Source: Betaproteobacteria bacterium HGW-Betaproteobacteria-7
GTDB taxonomy: Bacteria; Pseudomonadota; Gammaproteobacteria; Burkholderiales; Rhodocyclaceae
Direction: 5' to 3'
DNA: 64,000 nt
Assembly: GCA_002840765.1 (NCBI GenBank)
Contig: PHCE01000003.1
Location: 149,743-213,742 of the forward strand
Under the pieces are notes generated by a model. It was not told where the DNA came from. It saw nothing but the letters and a program-made list of their open reading frames with translations, and made no database searches. Shown piece after piece: positions 38,483 to 47,113 of this stretch; position 1 is the stretch's first letter; every line of letters begins with the position of its first letter. The position numbers and the translations under genes are program-made.

Positions 38483-40930
38483 TCAGGGCGCGGCCGCCGG
38501 TAGCCCGTCGGCCAGCAAACGGACCAGCTCGCCGTGGGGGATCGGTCGGGCGAACAGATAGCCCTGGCCTTCCTGGCAACCGAGCGCTTCCAGTACTCGC
38601 GCCTGGGCAGCGTGTTCGATACCTTCGACGGTGATCGACATGTACATCGCCCGGCTCAGCGCGACGATGGCTTCGACCACGGCCCGCTGGTTGTCGTTCT
38701 CCGGCAGGTCGACGATGAAGGAGCGGTCGATCTTGATGCGCTTGATCGGCAGATCGCGCAGCACGCTGAGCGAGGAGTAGCCGGTGCCGAAGTCATCAAT
38801 GCTGACGGCGACGCCGAGTTCTTCCAGGGCGCGCAGCACGGGCAGGCTGCGTTCGGTCGCCTGCAGGGTGCTTTCGGTAATTTCCAGTTCCAGGGCGCTG
38901 GCCGGGAAACCGGTTTCCTCGAGCACTGCTTGCAGGGCGGCGACGAAGTCGCTGCCGAGGAACTGGCGGGCCGAAACATTGACGGCCAGATGAAATTCAC
39001 CGTCGGTGGATAGAGTTTCGACAGTTGCCAACATTTCGCGGCAAGCGTGCTGCAGCACCCAGCGGCCGAGGGGTTCGATCAGGCCGCACTCCTCGGCGAT
39101 GCCAATGAAACTGCCCGGCAAAACGATGCCGCGTTCCGGATGCTGCCAGCGGACCAGCGCCTCGACCCCGACGATCTTGCGGCTGGCCAGATCGACGCGC
39201 GGCTGGTAGTGCACGACCAGGGCTTCGGTTGCCAGGGCACGGCGCAGACCCTGTTCGATTTCCATGCGCTGCTGCGCCCGCTCGGCCATGTCGCTGGCGA
39301 AGAAGTGGTAACGGTTGCGGCCCTCCGATTTGGCTGTGTACATGGCCATGTCGGCGGCGCGCATCAGCTCCTGGCAGTTGGCGCCGTTGTCCGGGTAGAC
39401 GGCAATGCCGATGCTGCCGGTCACCGACAGTTGGTCATCGCCGAGCGGTACCGGCAGGCGTAGCTGTTCGAGGATCTTCTGTGCCAGTTGGGCGGCGTAT
39501 TCCGGGTTGATGCTGCCGACCAGGATGACGAATTCGTCGCCGCCCAGGCGGGCGATGGTGTCGCTGCTGCGCAGCACGTTGTGCAGCCGCTGGCCGACGA
39601 TGCGCAGCAATTCGTCGCCGACGGCATGGCCGAGCGTGTCGTTGATCACCTTGAAGCCGTCGAGATCCAGGAACAGCAGCAGACAACGCTGTTCGTTGCG
39701 CATCGCCTGCTCGATGGCCTGACGCAGCCGGTCGTCGAACAGCAGGCGGTTGGGCAGGCCGGTCAACGGGTCGTGGTGGGCCAGGTGATGCAGGCTCTGC
39801 TGCGCTTCGTAAATGGCGGTGACGTCGGAAAAGGCAGTCACGTAATGGGTCAGCCGGCCGGCGCCGTCGTGCACGACGCTGACGCTCTGCCAGGCCGGGA
39901 AGGCATTGCCGTCCTGGCGGTGGCAGCGCACTTCGCCTTGCCAGAAGCCGGGGCCGTCGGCCTGCAGGCTGCTGGCGTAGCGGTTTTGCGCCGGGGTGGT
40001 GCGCAACAGGACATCGGGGTCATGGCCGACGGCGGCCTCCTCGCTGTAGCCAGTGATGCGCGAAAAGGCGCTGTTGACGGCAACGGTGCGCCGTTCGGCA
40101 TCGCTGATGACGATGGCTTCGGCCGTCGTCTGGAAGACGACGCTGGATTGGCGCAGCAGGGTCTCGTTGCGGTGGCGTTGGGTGACGTCCTGGAGGATGC
40201 CGACCACCCGCCGGGCGTTGCCGTCGGCAGCGTAGGCCTTGGCGTGTGCTTCCATCAGTCGAGGTGGCGAGCTGTTGCCGGCAATCTGAAAAGTGAAGCA
40301 GACCGCTTCGCTGTTGCGCAAAGTGGCGAACAGCGCGTTACTGATGCGTTCGCGGTCATCCGTGGCGACGCGGGCGAGGAAGCTGTCCCACAGTTCATCC
40401 AGCGGCTGTGGCTGATGGCCGAACAGCATGCCGAGATAGCTGTCGCCTTTCAGGCGGTTGGACCCGGCGTTCCATTCGAGCACGCCGAGGGAGGCGGCAT
40501 CGAGGGCGAGTTTCAGACGCTCCTCGCTTTGTTCGACGGCGACTTCATCCTCGCGGCGGGCCAGTGCCATCTGGATGGTGGCGTGCAGTTCGCGCCCCTC
40601 GCAGGGCTTGATCAGGTAACCGAAGGGACGGCTGTCGAGGGCCCGGCGCAGGGTGTCGTCCTCGGCATAGGCCGTCAGGAAAACGACCGGTATCTGGTGC
40701 CGGGAACGAATGGTGGTGGCGGCTTCGATGCCATCCATACGGCCTTCCAGGTGAATGTCCATCAGCACCAGGTCGGGCTTCTCGTCCGCCACCCGGGCGA
40801 TGGCCTGCTCACCACTGGCGACCACGCTACCGACCTGGTAGCCGAAGCCTTGCAATTGGCGTTTCAGGTCGAAGGCGACGATGCGTTCATCCTCAACCAG
40901 CATCAGGTTGACCGGTAGTCGGGCAGTCAT
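38483..40930 (-). CDS. REC-PAS-PAS-GGDEF-EAL c-di-GMP regulator
   Basis: 815 residues from ATG 40930 (overlapping the kinase stop as ATGA). Domains in order: REC (LMLVEDERIVAFDLKRQL, phosphoacceptor LVLMDIHLEGRMDG, Lys in YLIKPCEG), a PAS (EERLKLALDAASLGVLEW), a second PAS (SSVVFQTTAEAIVISDAERRTVAVNSAFSRITGYSEEE-like), GGDEF (DPLTGLPNRLLFDDRL, ARLGGDEFVIL with RxxD site RSSD) and EAL (VVHYQPRVDLASRKIVGVEALVRW, SIDDFGTGYSSL). Both catalytic motifs are intact, so it could make and degrade c-di-GMP. It is coupled to the histidine kinase upstream, its likely phosphodonor. Confidence 0.93.
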   Translation of the reverse strand: MTARLPVNLMLVEDERIVAFDLKRQLQGFGYQVGSVVASGEQAIARVADEKPDLVLMDIHLEGRMDGIEAATTIRSRHQIPVVFLTAYAEDDTLRRALDSRPFGYLIKPCEGRELHATIQMALARREDEVAVEQSEERLKLALDAASLGVLEWNAGSNRLKGDSYLGMLFGHQPQPLDELWDSFLARVATDDRERISNALFATLRNSEAVCFTFQIAGNSSPPRLMEAHAKAYAADGNARRVVGILQDVTQRHRNETLLRQSSVVFQTTAEAIVISDAERRTVAVNSAFSRITGYSEEAAVGHDPDVLLRTTPAQNRYASSLQADGPGFWQGEVRCHRQDGNAFPAWQSVSVVHDGAGRLTHYVTAFSDVTAIYEAQQSLHHLAHHDPLTGLPNRLLFDDRLRQAIEQAMRNEQRCLLLFLDLDGFKVINDTLGHAVGDELLRIVGQRLHNVLRSSDTIARLGGDEFVILVGSINPEYAAQLAQKILEQLRLPVPLGDDQLSVTGSIGIAVYPDNGANCQELMRAADMAMYTAKSEGRNRYHFFASDMAERAQQRMEIEQGLRRALATEALVVHYQPRVDLASRKIVGVEALVRWQHPERGIVLPGSFIGIAEECGLIEPLGRWVLQHACREMLATVETLSTDGEFHLAVNVSARQFLGSDFVAALQAVLEETGFPASALELEITESTLQATERSLPVLRALEELGVAVSIDDFGTGYSSLSVLRDLPIKRIKIDRSFIVDLPENDNQRAVVEAIVALSRAMYMSITVEGIEHAAQARVLEALGCQEGQGYLFARPIPHGELVRLLADGLPAAAP

Positions 40931-42024
40931 GGTGTTTCCTTTGGATGGGCATGCGGAAAGCAGATGGATATGGAGGTTCCCGACTGGCGCGTTATTTCGG
41001 CGGTGCCGTGCAATTGTTCGACGAATAGCTGAACCAGTTGCAGGCCCAGCGACGAGCCTTGCGCCAACTCGGTATCGAGTGGCAAGCCGATGCCGTTGTC
41101 GGTGATGCTGAAGCAGATGCAATCCGTCGTCTTCTTGCTGAGTTCGATGACGATTTCGCCGCAACGTTCCCCGGGAAAGGCATGCTTGTAGGCGTTGGTG
41201 ATCAGTTCATTCAGCAGCAGGCCGCAGGGAACCGCGCGTTCGAGATCAAGCTGAACTTCTTCGTCCGGCAGCGCCAGCCGCAAGGCGATGCGCTTGCCGC
41301 TGCCCCGGTAGCTGGCGCGGATCGACTGGACCAGACGTTCCAGATAGTCGCCCAGTTGCAGGCGGGAAAAATCCTTGCGCTCGTAGAGTAGCTGGTGGGT
41401 CAGCGCCATCGCCTTGACCCGGCTGCAGCTCACGGCCAGGATCGTCCGCAGGCGCGGGTCGGCGGCATAGTCGGCCTGCAGGTTGAGCAAGCTGGTGATC
41501 ACCTGCAGGTTGTTCTTGACCCGGTGATGGACCTCATTGAGCAACACGGTCTTTTCCCGCAGTGCTTGCTCCAGTCGCAGCTGGGCGCGCTGCCGCTCGG
41601 TGATGTCGATGATCGAGGCGAGCACCATGGTGCCGGCCTCGGTGGCGATCGGGTTGAGGCCGATCTCGATGGGAAACTCGCTGCCGTCGGCGCGGCAGCC
41701 GGCGAGGTCGCGGCCGATGCCCATCGGCCGCGGCTGCGGGTCGTTGAAGTAACCGGCACGGAATCCCCGGTGGTGCTGGCGGACGCGTTCCGGTACCAGG
41801 ATCTCGACCGACTGACCGATCAGCGCTGCGCGGCCGTAGTCGAACATGCGCTCGGTCTGCGCATTGACCAGCACCATGATGCCTTCCGGGTTGATCATGA
41901 CCATGGCGCTCGGGGACCACTCGACCACCCGGCGAAAACTGTCCTCGCCAAGCTGCGGGACGCCGGCGAGCATCTGGGCAACGGGGCATGTCGGCGGCGG
42001 CGTTACGGTGGGGTCGTCGGGCAT
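40927..42024 (-). CDS. PAS-containing histidine kinase (HisKA_2 type)
   Basis: 365 residues from ATG 42024 (MPDDPTVTPPPTCPVAQMLAGVPQ; GGAG ribosome site); the track start 42210 overlaps the divergent GST gene region. PAS domain (FRRVVEWSPSAMVMINPEGIMVLVNAQTERMFDYGRAALIGQSVEILVPERVRQHH). HisKA_2 phosphoacceptor LLNEVHHRVKNNLQVITSLLNLQADY. ATPase domain with NELITNAYKHAFPG and DNGIGLP. No membrane segment, so it is a soluble sensor kinase. It overlaps the REC-GGDEF-EAL gene by 4 bases and should control c-di-GMP through it. Confidence 0.9.
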   Translation of the reverse strand: MPDDPTVTPPPTCPVAQMLAGVPQLGEDSFRRVVEWSPSAMVMINPEGIMVLVNAQTERMFDYGRAALIGQSVEILVPERVRQHHRGFRAGYFNDPQPRPMGIGRDLAGCRADGSEFPIEIGLNPIATEAGTMVLASIIDITERQRAQLRLEQALREKTVLLNEVHHRVKNNLQVITSLLNLQADYAADPRLRTILAVSCSRVKAMALTHQLLYERKDFSRLQLGDYLERLVQSIRASYRGSGKRIALRLALPDEEVQLDLERAVPCGLLLNELITNAYKHAFPGERCGEIVIELSKKTTDCICFSITDNGIGLPLDTELAQGSSLGLQLVQLFVEQLHGTAEITRQSGTSISICFPHAHPKETP

Positions 42025-42212
42025 GGCGGGCTCCAGAAAAGGAAGATCAGCGGCAGGCAGGTACATCCGGAAACCAATTGCGGGATGAACGGTCTGCCTT
42101 TCGACAGCGCCGACAGGGATTGATTCGCCACAACTGCGAGCTTGTCGCCGTCGATAGCTGCCGGCATCATCTGGCAGCGCCAGCGGGCGCGATTTTCTTT
42201 GGAGGGTCATCC

Positions 42213-42884
42213 ATGTTCGATCTGTACATCGGCAACAAGAACTACTCGTCCTGGTCGCTGCGTCCGTGGCTGCTGATGAAGCATTTCGGCATTCCGTTTC
42301 GCGAACACCTGGTTTCGGTCGCTGGCCGCGACTACAACGCGGCGCTCAAGCCGATCGCCGGCAACGCCCGGGTGCCCTCTCTGCATGAAGACGGATTCCA
42401 GATTTGGGACAGCCTGGCCATTGCCGAGACACTGGCCGAGCGCCATCCGGCGATGTGGCCGACCGACGCCAGGGCACGGGCGAGGGCACGCAGCATCTGC
42501 GCCGAGATGCACTCGGGGTTCACCCATTTACGCAGCGCCATGCCGATGAACCTCAAGCTGAAGCTGAAAGGGCGGCCGGCCTCGCCGGAGGTACAGCGCG
42601 ACATCGACCGCATCGTCGAGATCTGGAGCGAGGCGCGCAGGCAGTTTGCCAGCGGCGAAGGCCCGTGGTTGTTCGGCGACTTCTCGGTGGCTGATGCGAT
42701 GTTCGCGCCGGTGGTCTGCCGTTTCGACGTCTATAACGTGCCCTTGCCGGATGTTGCAGCGACTTACCGCGACACCGTGCTCGACCACCCGGCGCTACAG
42801 GAATGGCGGACGGCCGGCCTGGCCGAAAGCGAGGCGCATGCGCATTACGACCGCCTCGCCGACGAGTACGGCGGGCCGCGTTAG
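42213..42884 (+). CDS. Glutathione S-transferase family protein
   Basis: 223 residues from ATG 42213 (GGAGGG ribosome site). Thioredoxin-like N-terminal domain: LYIGNKNYSSWSLRPWLLMKHFGIPF with the catalytic Ser-Ser-Trp-Ser region, GNARVPSLHEDGFQIWDSLAIAETLAE (cis-Pro and glutathione-binding DSxAI). The all-helical C-terminal domain has FGDFSVADAMFAPVVCRFDVYN. It resembles YfcF/maleylacetoacetate isomerase-like GSTs. The substrate is unknown. It is divergent from the histidine kinase gene. Confidence 0.9.
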   Translation: MFDLYIGNKNYSSWSLRPWLLMKHFGIPFREHLVSVAGRDYNAALKPIAGNARVPSLHEDGFQIWDSLAIAETLAERHPAMWPTDARARARARSICAEMHSGFTHLRSAMPMNLKLKLKGRPASPEVQRDIDRIVEIWSEARRQFASGEGPWLFGDFSVADAMFAPVVCRFDVYNVPLPDVAATYRDTVLDHPALQEWRTAGLAESEAHAHYDRLADEYGGPR

Positions 42885-42913
42885 CCGGCCGGCTGGGAAG
42901 GCATCAACACCAA

Positions 42914-44356
42914 TCAGCCACCGGGGCCATAGTCAATGCCTTGATCAACTACCGCCGCACCGGCGTGTAGTTCATGTTTCACGTCGCGCAAGGCGGTACG
43001 TACTCCTTCTTCGATGACCGGATGGTAGAAGGGCATTTCCAGCATTTCGTTCACCGTCATGCGTTTTTGCACCGCCCAGGCCAGCAGATGGCCGATATGT
43101 TCGGCCCCGGGGCCGAACATTTCCGCACCGATGAACACGCCGCTACCTAGCTCGGCATAGACTTTAAGCATCCCCTTGTTGCGCAGCATGACCCGGCTGC
43201 GTCCCTGGTTTTCAAAAGAGGCGCAGCCGGTCGCGAAGCGCCCCTGGAAGTGCTGGTTCAGTGTCGTCAACGGGATGCCGGCCGCAGCGACTTGTGGCTC
43301 GCTGAAGACGATGGCCAGCGGCGTGCGGCGCAGGCCGGGCTGGATGTTGGGATAGCGGCCGGCATTGCCGCCGGCAATGCGCCCCTGGTCGGCGGCTTCA
43401 TGGAGCAGGGGAATCTCGTTGTTGGCGTCGCCGGCAACAAAGATCGTGCTGTCGCCGCATTGCAGCGTGTAGCGGTCAAAGCGCGGTGCCCCACGTTCAT
43501 CCAGTTGCAGCCCGGTATTGACCAGGCACAATCCGGCAAGGTCCGGCGCCCGACCCGTCGCCGCCAGCGCATAGTCGAATTCCTCGGTGATCCGGCTACC
43601 GTCCTTGTGCAGGTAGCGAAGAGCGACGCCGTTTTCGGTTTCACCGACCGACTCGACCTCGGCGTTGGCATCGAGATAGAACTCATCATTGAAAGCCTTG
43701 TTCGCGTAGTCGCGAATTTCCGGGTCGCGAATACCTCCAATGCCGCCACCGAGGCCGAACATCTTGACCGCGACGCCCAGGCGGCTCAGTGCCTGCCCCA
43801 GTTCAATGCCGAGCGGTCCGGTGCCGAAAACGGCCACGCTTTTCGGCAGGGTCGGCAATTCGAAAATGTTGTCGCTGGTCAGCAAGCGTTTGGTCAGGCC
43901 TTGCAGCATTGGTGGCACGACCGGCCGGCTACCGGTGGCGATGACGATGCGACGGGCGTGAATCACCTGTCCCGCCGGCGTTACCAGGGTATTGGCGTCT
44001 TGAAAACTGACGCTTGCCGTCCACCGGTCGCCGCTCGGCATGGCTTCGACTGAAGCCAGGACGAAGCCGACAAAACGATCTCGCTCGCGGCGCACTCGCG
44101 CCATGACGGCCGGGCCGTCCACTATCAGGTCGCTGGCGATTATTCCGAAGCGCTCGGCATGGCGCGCCTGGTGTGCAACTTCTGCTGCCGCAATCAACAG
44201 TTTGCTCGGCATGCAGCCGACGCGGGCGCAAGTCGTGCCGTAGTCGCCGCCTTCGATAAGCAGGAGCGAATCGGTATGGGCCCGGGCGCTGCTGTAAGCG
44301 CTCATCCCAGCAGTGCCGGAGCCGATGATCGCAACATCGACATCGATCGGGGTCAT
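42914..44356 (-). CDS. Pyridine nucleotide-disulfide oxidoreductase (dihydrolipoamide dehydrogenase-like)
   Basis: 480 residues: FAD site VAIIGSGTAGMSAYSSAR, redox-active CARVGCMPSKLLIAAAE (CxxxxC), NAD(P) site SVAVFGTGPLGIELGQALSRLG, second FAD site STIFVAGDANNEIPLLHEAADQG, and C-terminal PFYHPVIEEGVRTAL with the catalytic His-Glu. It fits the mercuric reductase/lipoamide dehydrogenase group but not a specific member. It overlaps the peroxiredoxin-glutaredoxin gene by 4 bases, so it is probably the reductase that recycles that peroxidase. Confidence 0.88.
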   Translation of the reverse strand: MTPIDVDVAIIGSGTAGMSAYSSARAHTDSLLLIEGGDYGTTCARVGCMPSKLLIAAAEVAHQARHAERFGIIASDLIVDGPAVMARVRRERDRFVGFVLASVEAMPSGDRWTASVSFQDANTLVTPAGQVIHARRIVIATGSRPVVPPMLQGLTKRLLTSDNIFELPTLPKSVAVFGTGPLGIELGQALSRLGVAVKMFGLGGGIGGIRDPEIRDYANKAFNDEFYLDANAEVESVGETENGVALRYLHKDGSRITEEFDYALAATGRAPDLAGLCLVNTGLQLDERGAPRFDRYTLQCGDSTIFVAGDANNEIPLLHEAADQGRIAGGNAGRYPNIQPGLRRTPLAIVFSEPQVAAAGIPLTTLNQHFQGRFATGCASFENQGRSRVMLRNKGMLKVYAELGSGVFIGAEMFGPGAEHIGHLLAWAVQKRMTVNEMLEMPFYHPVIEEGVRTALRDVKHELHAGAAVVDQGIDYGPGG

Positions 44357-45093
44357 TTGGCCTTCGCCAGCCAGAGCGCCAGTTCGTCGGCGCCGCCAAT
44401 ATGCTGGCCGTCGATGAAGACTTGCGGGGTCGTTTCTTGCCCGCTCACTGCCTGCAGCGAGCTATAGCTGATGCCGTTGCGCAACAATTCGATTTCCTCG
44501 AAGCGATCACCTTCTTTGCTCAGCATCTCGCGGGCGCGGGCGCAATGCGGGCATCCCGGTTTGCTGAACAGGGTGATCCGGTGGGGCGGCAGCGCTTGGG
44601 GATTGATGTAACCGAGCATGGTGTCAGCGTCGGAAACCTTGAAAGGGTCACCCGGCTCTTCTGCCTCGATGAACATTTTTTCGATCAGCCCATTCTTGAC
44701 CAGCATTGAATAACGCCAGCTCCGCTTGCCCAGGCCGATATCCGATTTGTCGACCAGCATCCCCATGCCGGCGCTGAACTCACCGTTGCCGTCAGGCAGA
44801 AAATAGATACCCTCGGCTTGTTGGGCTTCCTGCCAGGCTCCCATTACGAAGGGGTCGTTGACCGCCAGACAGATCACGCTATCGACCCCGTTTGCCTTCA
44901 GCGTTCCGGCCAGCTCGTTGTAGCGCGGCAGGTGCATGCTGGAACAGGTGGGCGTAAACGCACCCGGTAGCGCAAACAGCACGACAGTCTTGTCTTTGAA
45001 GAGGGCATCACTGCCGACTTTCTCCGATGCGCCATTGACCATGATTGGAAAAATGACCTGAGGGACGTGTTGACCTTCCTGTGATTTGAGCAT
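44353..45093 (-). CDS. Peroxiredoxin-glutaredoxin fusion (hybrid Prx5)
   Basis: 246 residues from ATG 45093 (ribosome site GGAGAATC). The Prx5-type domain (1-165) has the peroxidatic Cys in LPGAFTPTCSSMHLPRY and VNDPFVMGAWQ. The glutaredoxin domain (170-246) has the CPHC active site (SKPGCPHCARAREML) and TTPQVFIDGQHIGGADEL. Such fusions reduce peroxides using glutathione through their own Grx domain. Coupling to a disulfide oxidoreductase gene by ATGA suggests a dedicated electron supply. Confidence 0.93.
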   Translation of the reverse strand: MLKSQEGQHVPQVIFPIMVNGASEKVGSDALFKDKTVVLFALPGAFTPTCSSMHLPRYNELAGTLKANGVDSVICLAVNDPFVMGAWQEAQQAEGIYFLPDGNGEFSAGMGMLVDKSDIGLGKRSWRYSMLVKNGLIEKMFIEAEEPGDPFKVSDADTMLGYINPQALPPHRITLFSKPGCPHCARAREMLSKEGDRFEEIELLRNGISYSSLQAVSGQETTPQVFIDGQHIGGADELALWLAKAK

Positions 45094-45234
45094 GGCGATG
45101 ATTCTCCAGTTGGCTTGCGCTGCGAATTCTGGAAAATACGCCACCCGCCACGCCGCCTCTGTGTGCCAGCGAACTCAGCGCATGATCGGAGGTGGCCTCT
45201 TCATGAGCAAAGCCTGCATCACCACGACTGGTCG

Positions 45235-46860
45235 TCAGGGGCGTGTAAAGGACGTGCTCATCGCCTTGGCCACGGCCTCGGCTAGCTTGATGCCATCGAC
45301 GCCGGCCGACAGGATGCCGCCAGCGTAGCCGGCACCTTCGCCGCCCGGGTAGAGGCCACGGGTGTTGATGCTCTGGAAATCGTCGCCGCGCTTGATCCGG
45401 ATCGGCGACGAGGTGCGCGATTCGACGCCGGTGAGCACCGCATCAGCCATGGCGAAACCGCGGATCTGCTTGTCGAAGGCCGGGATGGCTTCGCGTAGCG
45501 CGTCGATGACGTAGGCCGGGGCGCAGGTCGACAGATCGGTCATGTGCACGCCGGGCTGGTACGAGGGATCGACTTGGCCGAGCGCCGTCGATGGCCGGCC
45601 GGCGAGAAAGTCGCCGACGCGCTGAGCCGGCGCGTCGTAGCTGCTGCCGCCGGCAATGAAAGCCTGGCTTTCCCAGTGGCGCTGGAAGTCGATCCCGGCG
45701 AGCGGATTCTGGCGGTAATCGCCGGGGAAATCCTCCGGCTCGACATTGACCACCAGTGCCGAATTGGCATTACGCTCGGCGCGCGAATACTGGCTCATGC
45801 CGTTGGTGACGACGCGGCCGGGCTCGGAGGTGGCGGCGACCACCTGGCCCCCCGGGCACATGCAGAAGCTGTAGGCGGCACGGCCGTTGGCGCAGTGATG
45901 GACCAGCTTGTAGTCGGCGGCACCGAGCAGTTCGTTGCCGGCATTGGGGCCGAAGCGGGCGCGGTCGATCAGCGTTTGCGGGTGTTCGATGCGGAAGCCG
46001 ATGGCAAAGGGCTTGGCTTCGACATAGACGCCAGCGTCGTACAGCATCTGGAAAGTGTCTCGGGCGCTGTGGCCGATCGCCAGCACGACGTGGCGGCTGG
46101 CGATGCGTTCGCCGTCGGCCAATTCAACACCGCACACCTGGTGATTGTCGATGACGATGCGGTCGACCCGGGCACCGAAGCGGACTTCACCGCCCAGTTC
46201 GCAAATCGTCGCGCGCATGTTCTCGACCATCTTGACCAGGCGGAAAGTGCCGATGTGCGGCTTGCTGACGTACATGATCTCTTCCGGCGCGCCAGCCTTG
46301 ACGAACTCGGCCATGACCTTGCGCCCGAGGAAGTTCGGGTCCTTGATCTGGCTGTAAAGCTTGCCGTCGGAGAATGTACCGGCGCCGCCTTCGCCAAACT
46401 GGACATTCGACTCCGGATCGAGCACGTGCTTGCGCCACAGGCCCCAGGTGTCCTTGGTCCGTTCGCGCACGGCCTTGCCACGTTCGAGGATGATCGGCCG
46501 GAAACCCATCTGCGCCAGCAGCAATCCGGCCATCAGGCCGCACGGGCCCATGCCGATGAGCACCGGGCGCTCTTTCAAGCCTTCGGGAGCGCGGGCAACG
46601 AACTTGTAGTCCATGTCCGGCGTCGGCACAACGTGGCGGTCGTCCTTCAACCGGGCGGCGACAATCGCCTCATCGCGCAGCTCGACGTCGATCTGGTAGA
46701 GCAGCACGATGGCCGATTTCTTGCGCGCGTCGTGGCTGCGCTTGAATACCGTGTAGCCGATCAGTTCGTCGTCGGCGATCCCGAGCCGTGAGCAGAGTGT
46801 CGGGCGCAACGCTTCCGGTGGATGGTCGAGGGGGAGCTTGAGTTCGGTGAGTCTGAGCAT
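45235..46860 (-). CDS. COG2509-type FAD-dependent dehydrogenase
   Basis: 541 residues from ATG 46860 (MLRLTELKLPLDHPPEAL). N-terminal RNA-binding-like region (TVFKRSHDARKKSAIVLLYQIDVEL), then FAD domain (PVLIGMGPCGLMAGLLLAQMGFRPIILERGK), with NVQFGEGGAGTFSDGKLYSQIKDP, HVVLAIGHSARDTFQMLYDAGV and GLYPGGEGAGYAGGILSAGVDGIKLAEAV. This is the conserved uncharacterised flavoprotein family often labelled dehydrogenase. Substrate unknown. It is transcribed divergently from the TonB receptor. Confidence 0.88.
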   Translation of the reverse strand: MLRLTELKLPLDHPPEALRPTLCSRLGIADDELIGYTVFKRSHDARKKSAIVLLYQIDVELRDEAIVAARLKDDRHVVPTPDMDYKFVARAPEGLKERPVLIGMGPCGLMAGLLLAQMGFRPIILERGKAVRERTKDTWGLWRKHVLDPESNVQFGEGGAGTFSDGKLYSQIKDPNFLGRKVMAEFVKAGAPEEIMYVSKPHIGTFRLVKMVENMRATICELGGEVRFGARVDRIVIDNHQVCGVELADGERIASRHVVLAIGHSARDTFQMLYDAGVYVEAKPFAIGFRIEHPQTLIDRARFGPNAGNELLGAADYKLVHHCANGRAAYSFCMCPGGQVVAATSEPGRVVTNGMSQYSRAERNANSALVVNVEPEDFPGDYRQNPLAGIDFQRHWESQAFIAGGSSYDAPAQRVGDFLAGRPSTALGQVDPSYQPGVHMTDLSTCAPAYVIDALREAIPAFDKQIRGFAMADAVLTGVESRTSSPIRIKRGDDFQSINTRGLYPGGEGAGYAGGILSAGVDGIKLAEAVAKAMSTSFTRP

Positions 46861-47113
46861 GCGTGTGTCCGGCACGGCCGGCGCCAAAGCCTTGGGGCCG
46901 CCATTCTACCGCGCGCGCTGGCAGCTTGGCGGCGGGAGGCTTGTTGGTAAAACCCCCGCTATGGCTGGGGTGCCTGGCGAGCCGGTTTATGCCATCCGTA
47001 CTACGTCTTGTCTGGCAAGCTGGGTCAACACCCGATTGACTTGCAACCAGCCCAGCCTGGATACTTGAAGGCTGTTCGCGCCAAATTGCCGGTAATTGCT
47101 GTCCGGTCCCCCA

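Noticed and set aside
46861-47113. Possible riboswitch or iron box upstream of the TonB receptor
   Set aside because: No cobalamin box, TPP box or Fur-like palindrome was recognisable in the 253 bases.
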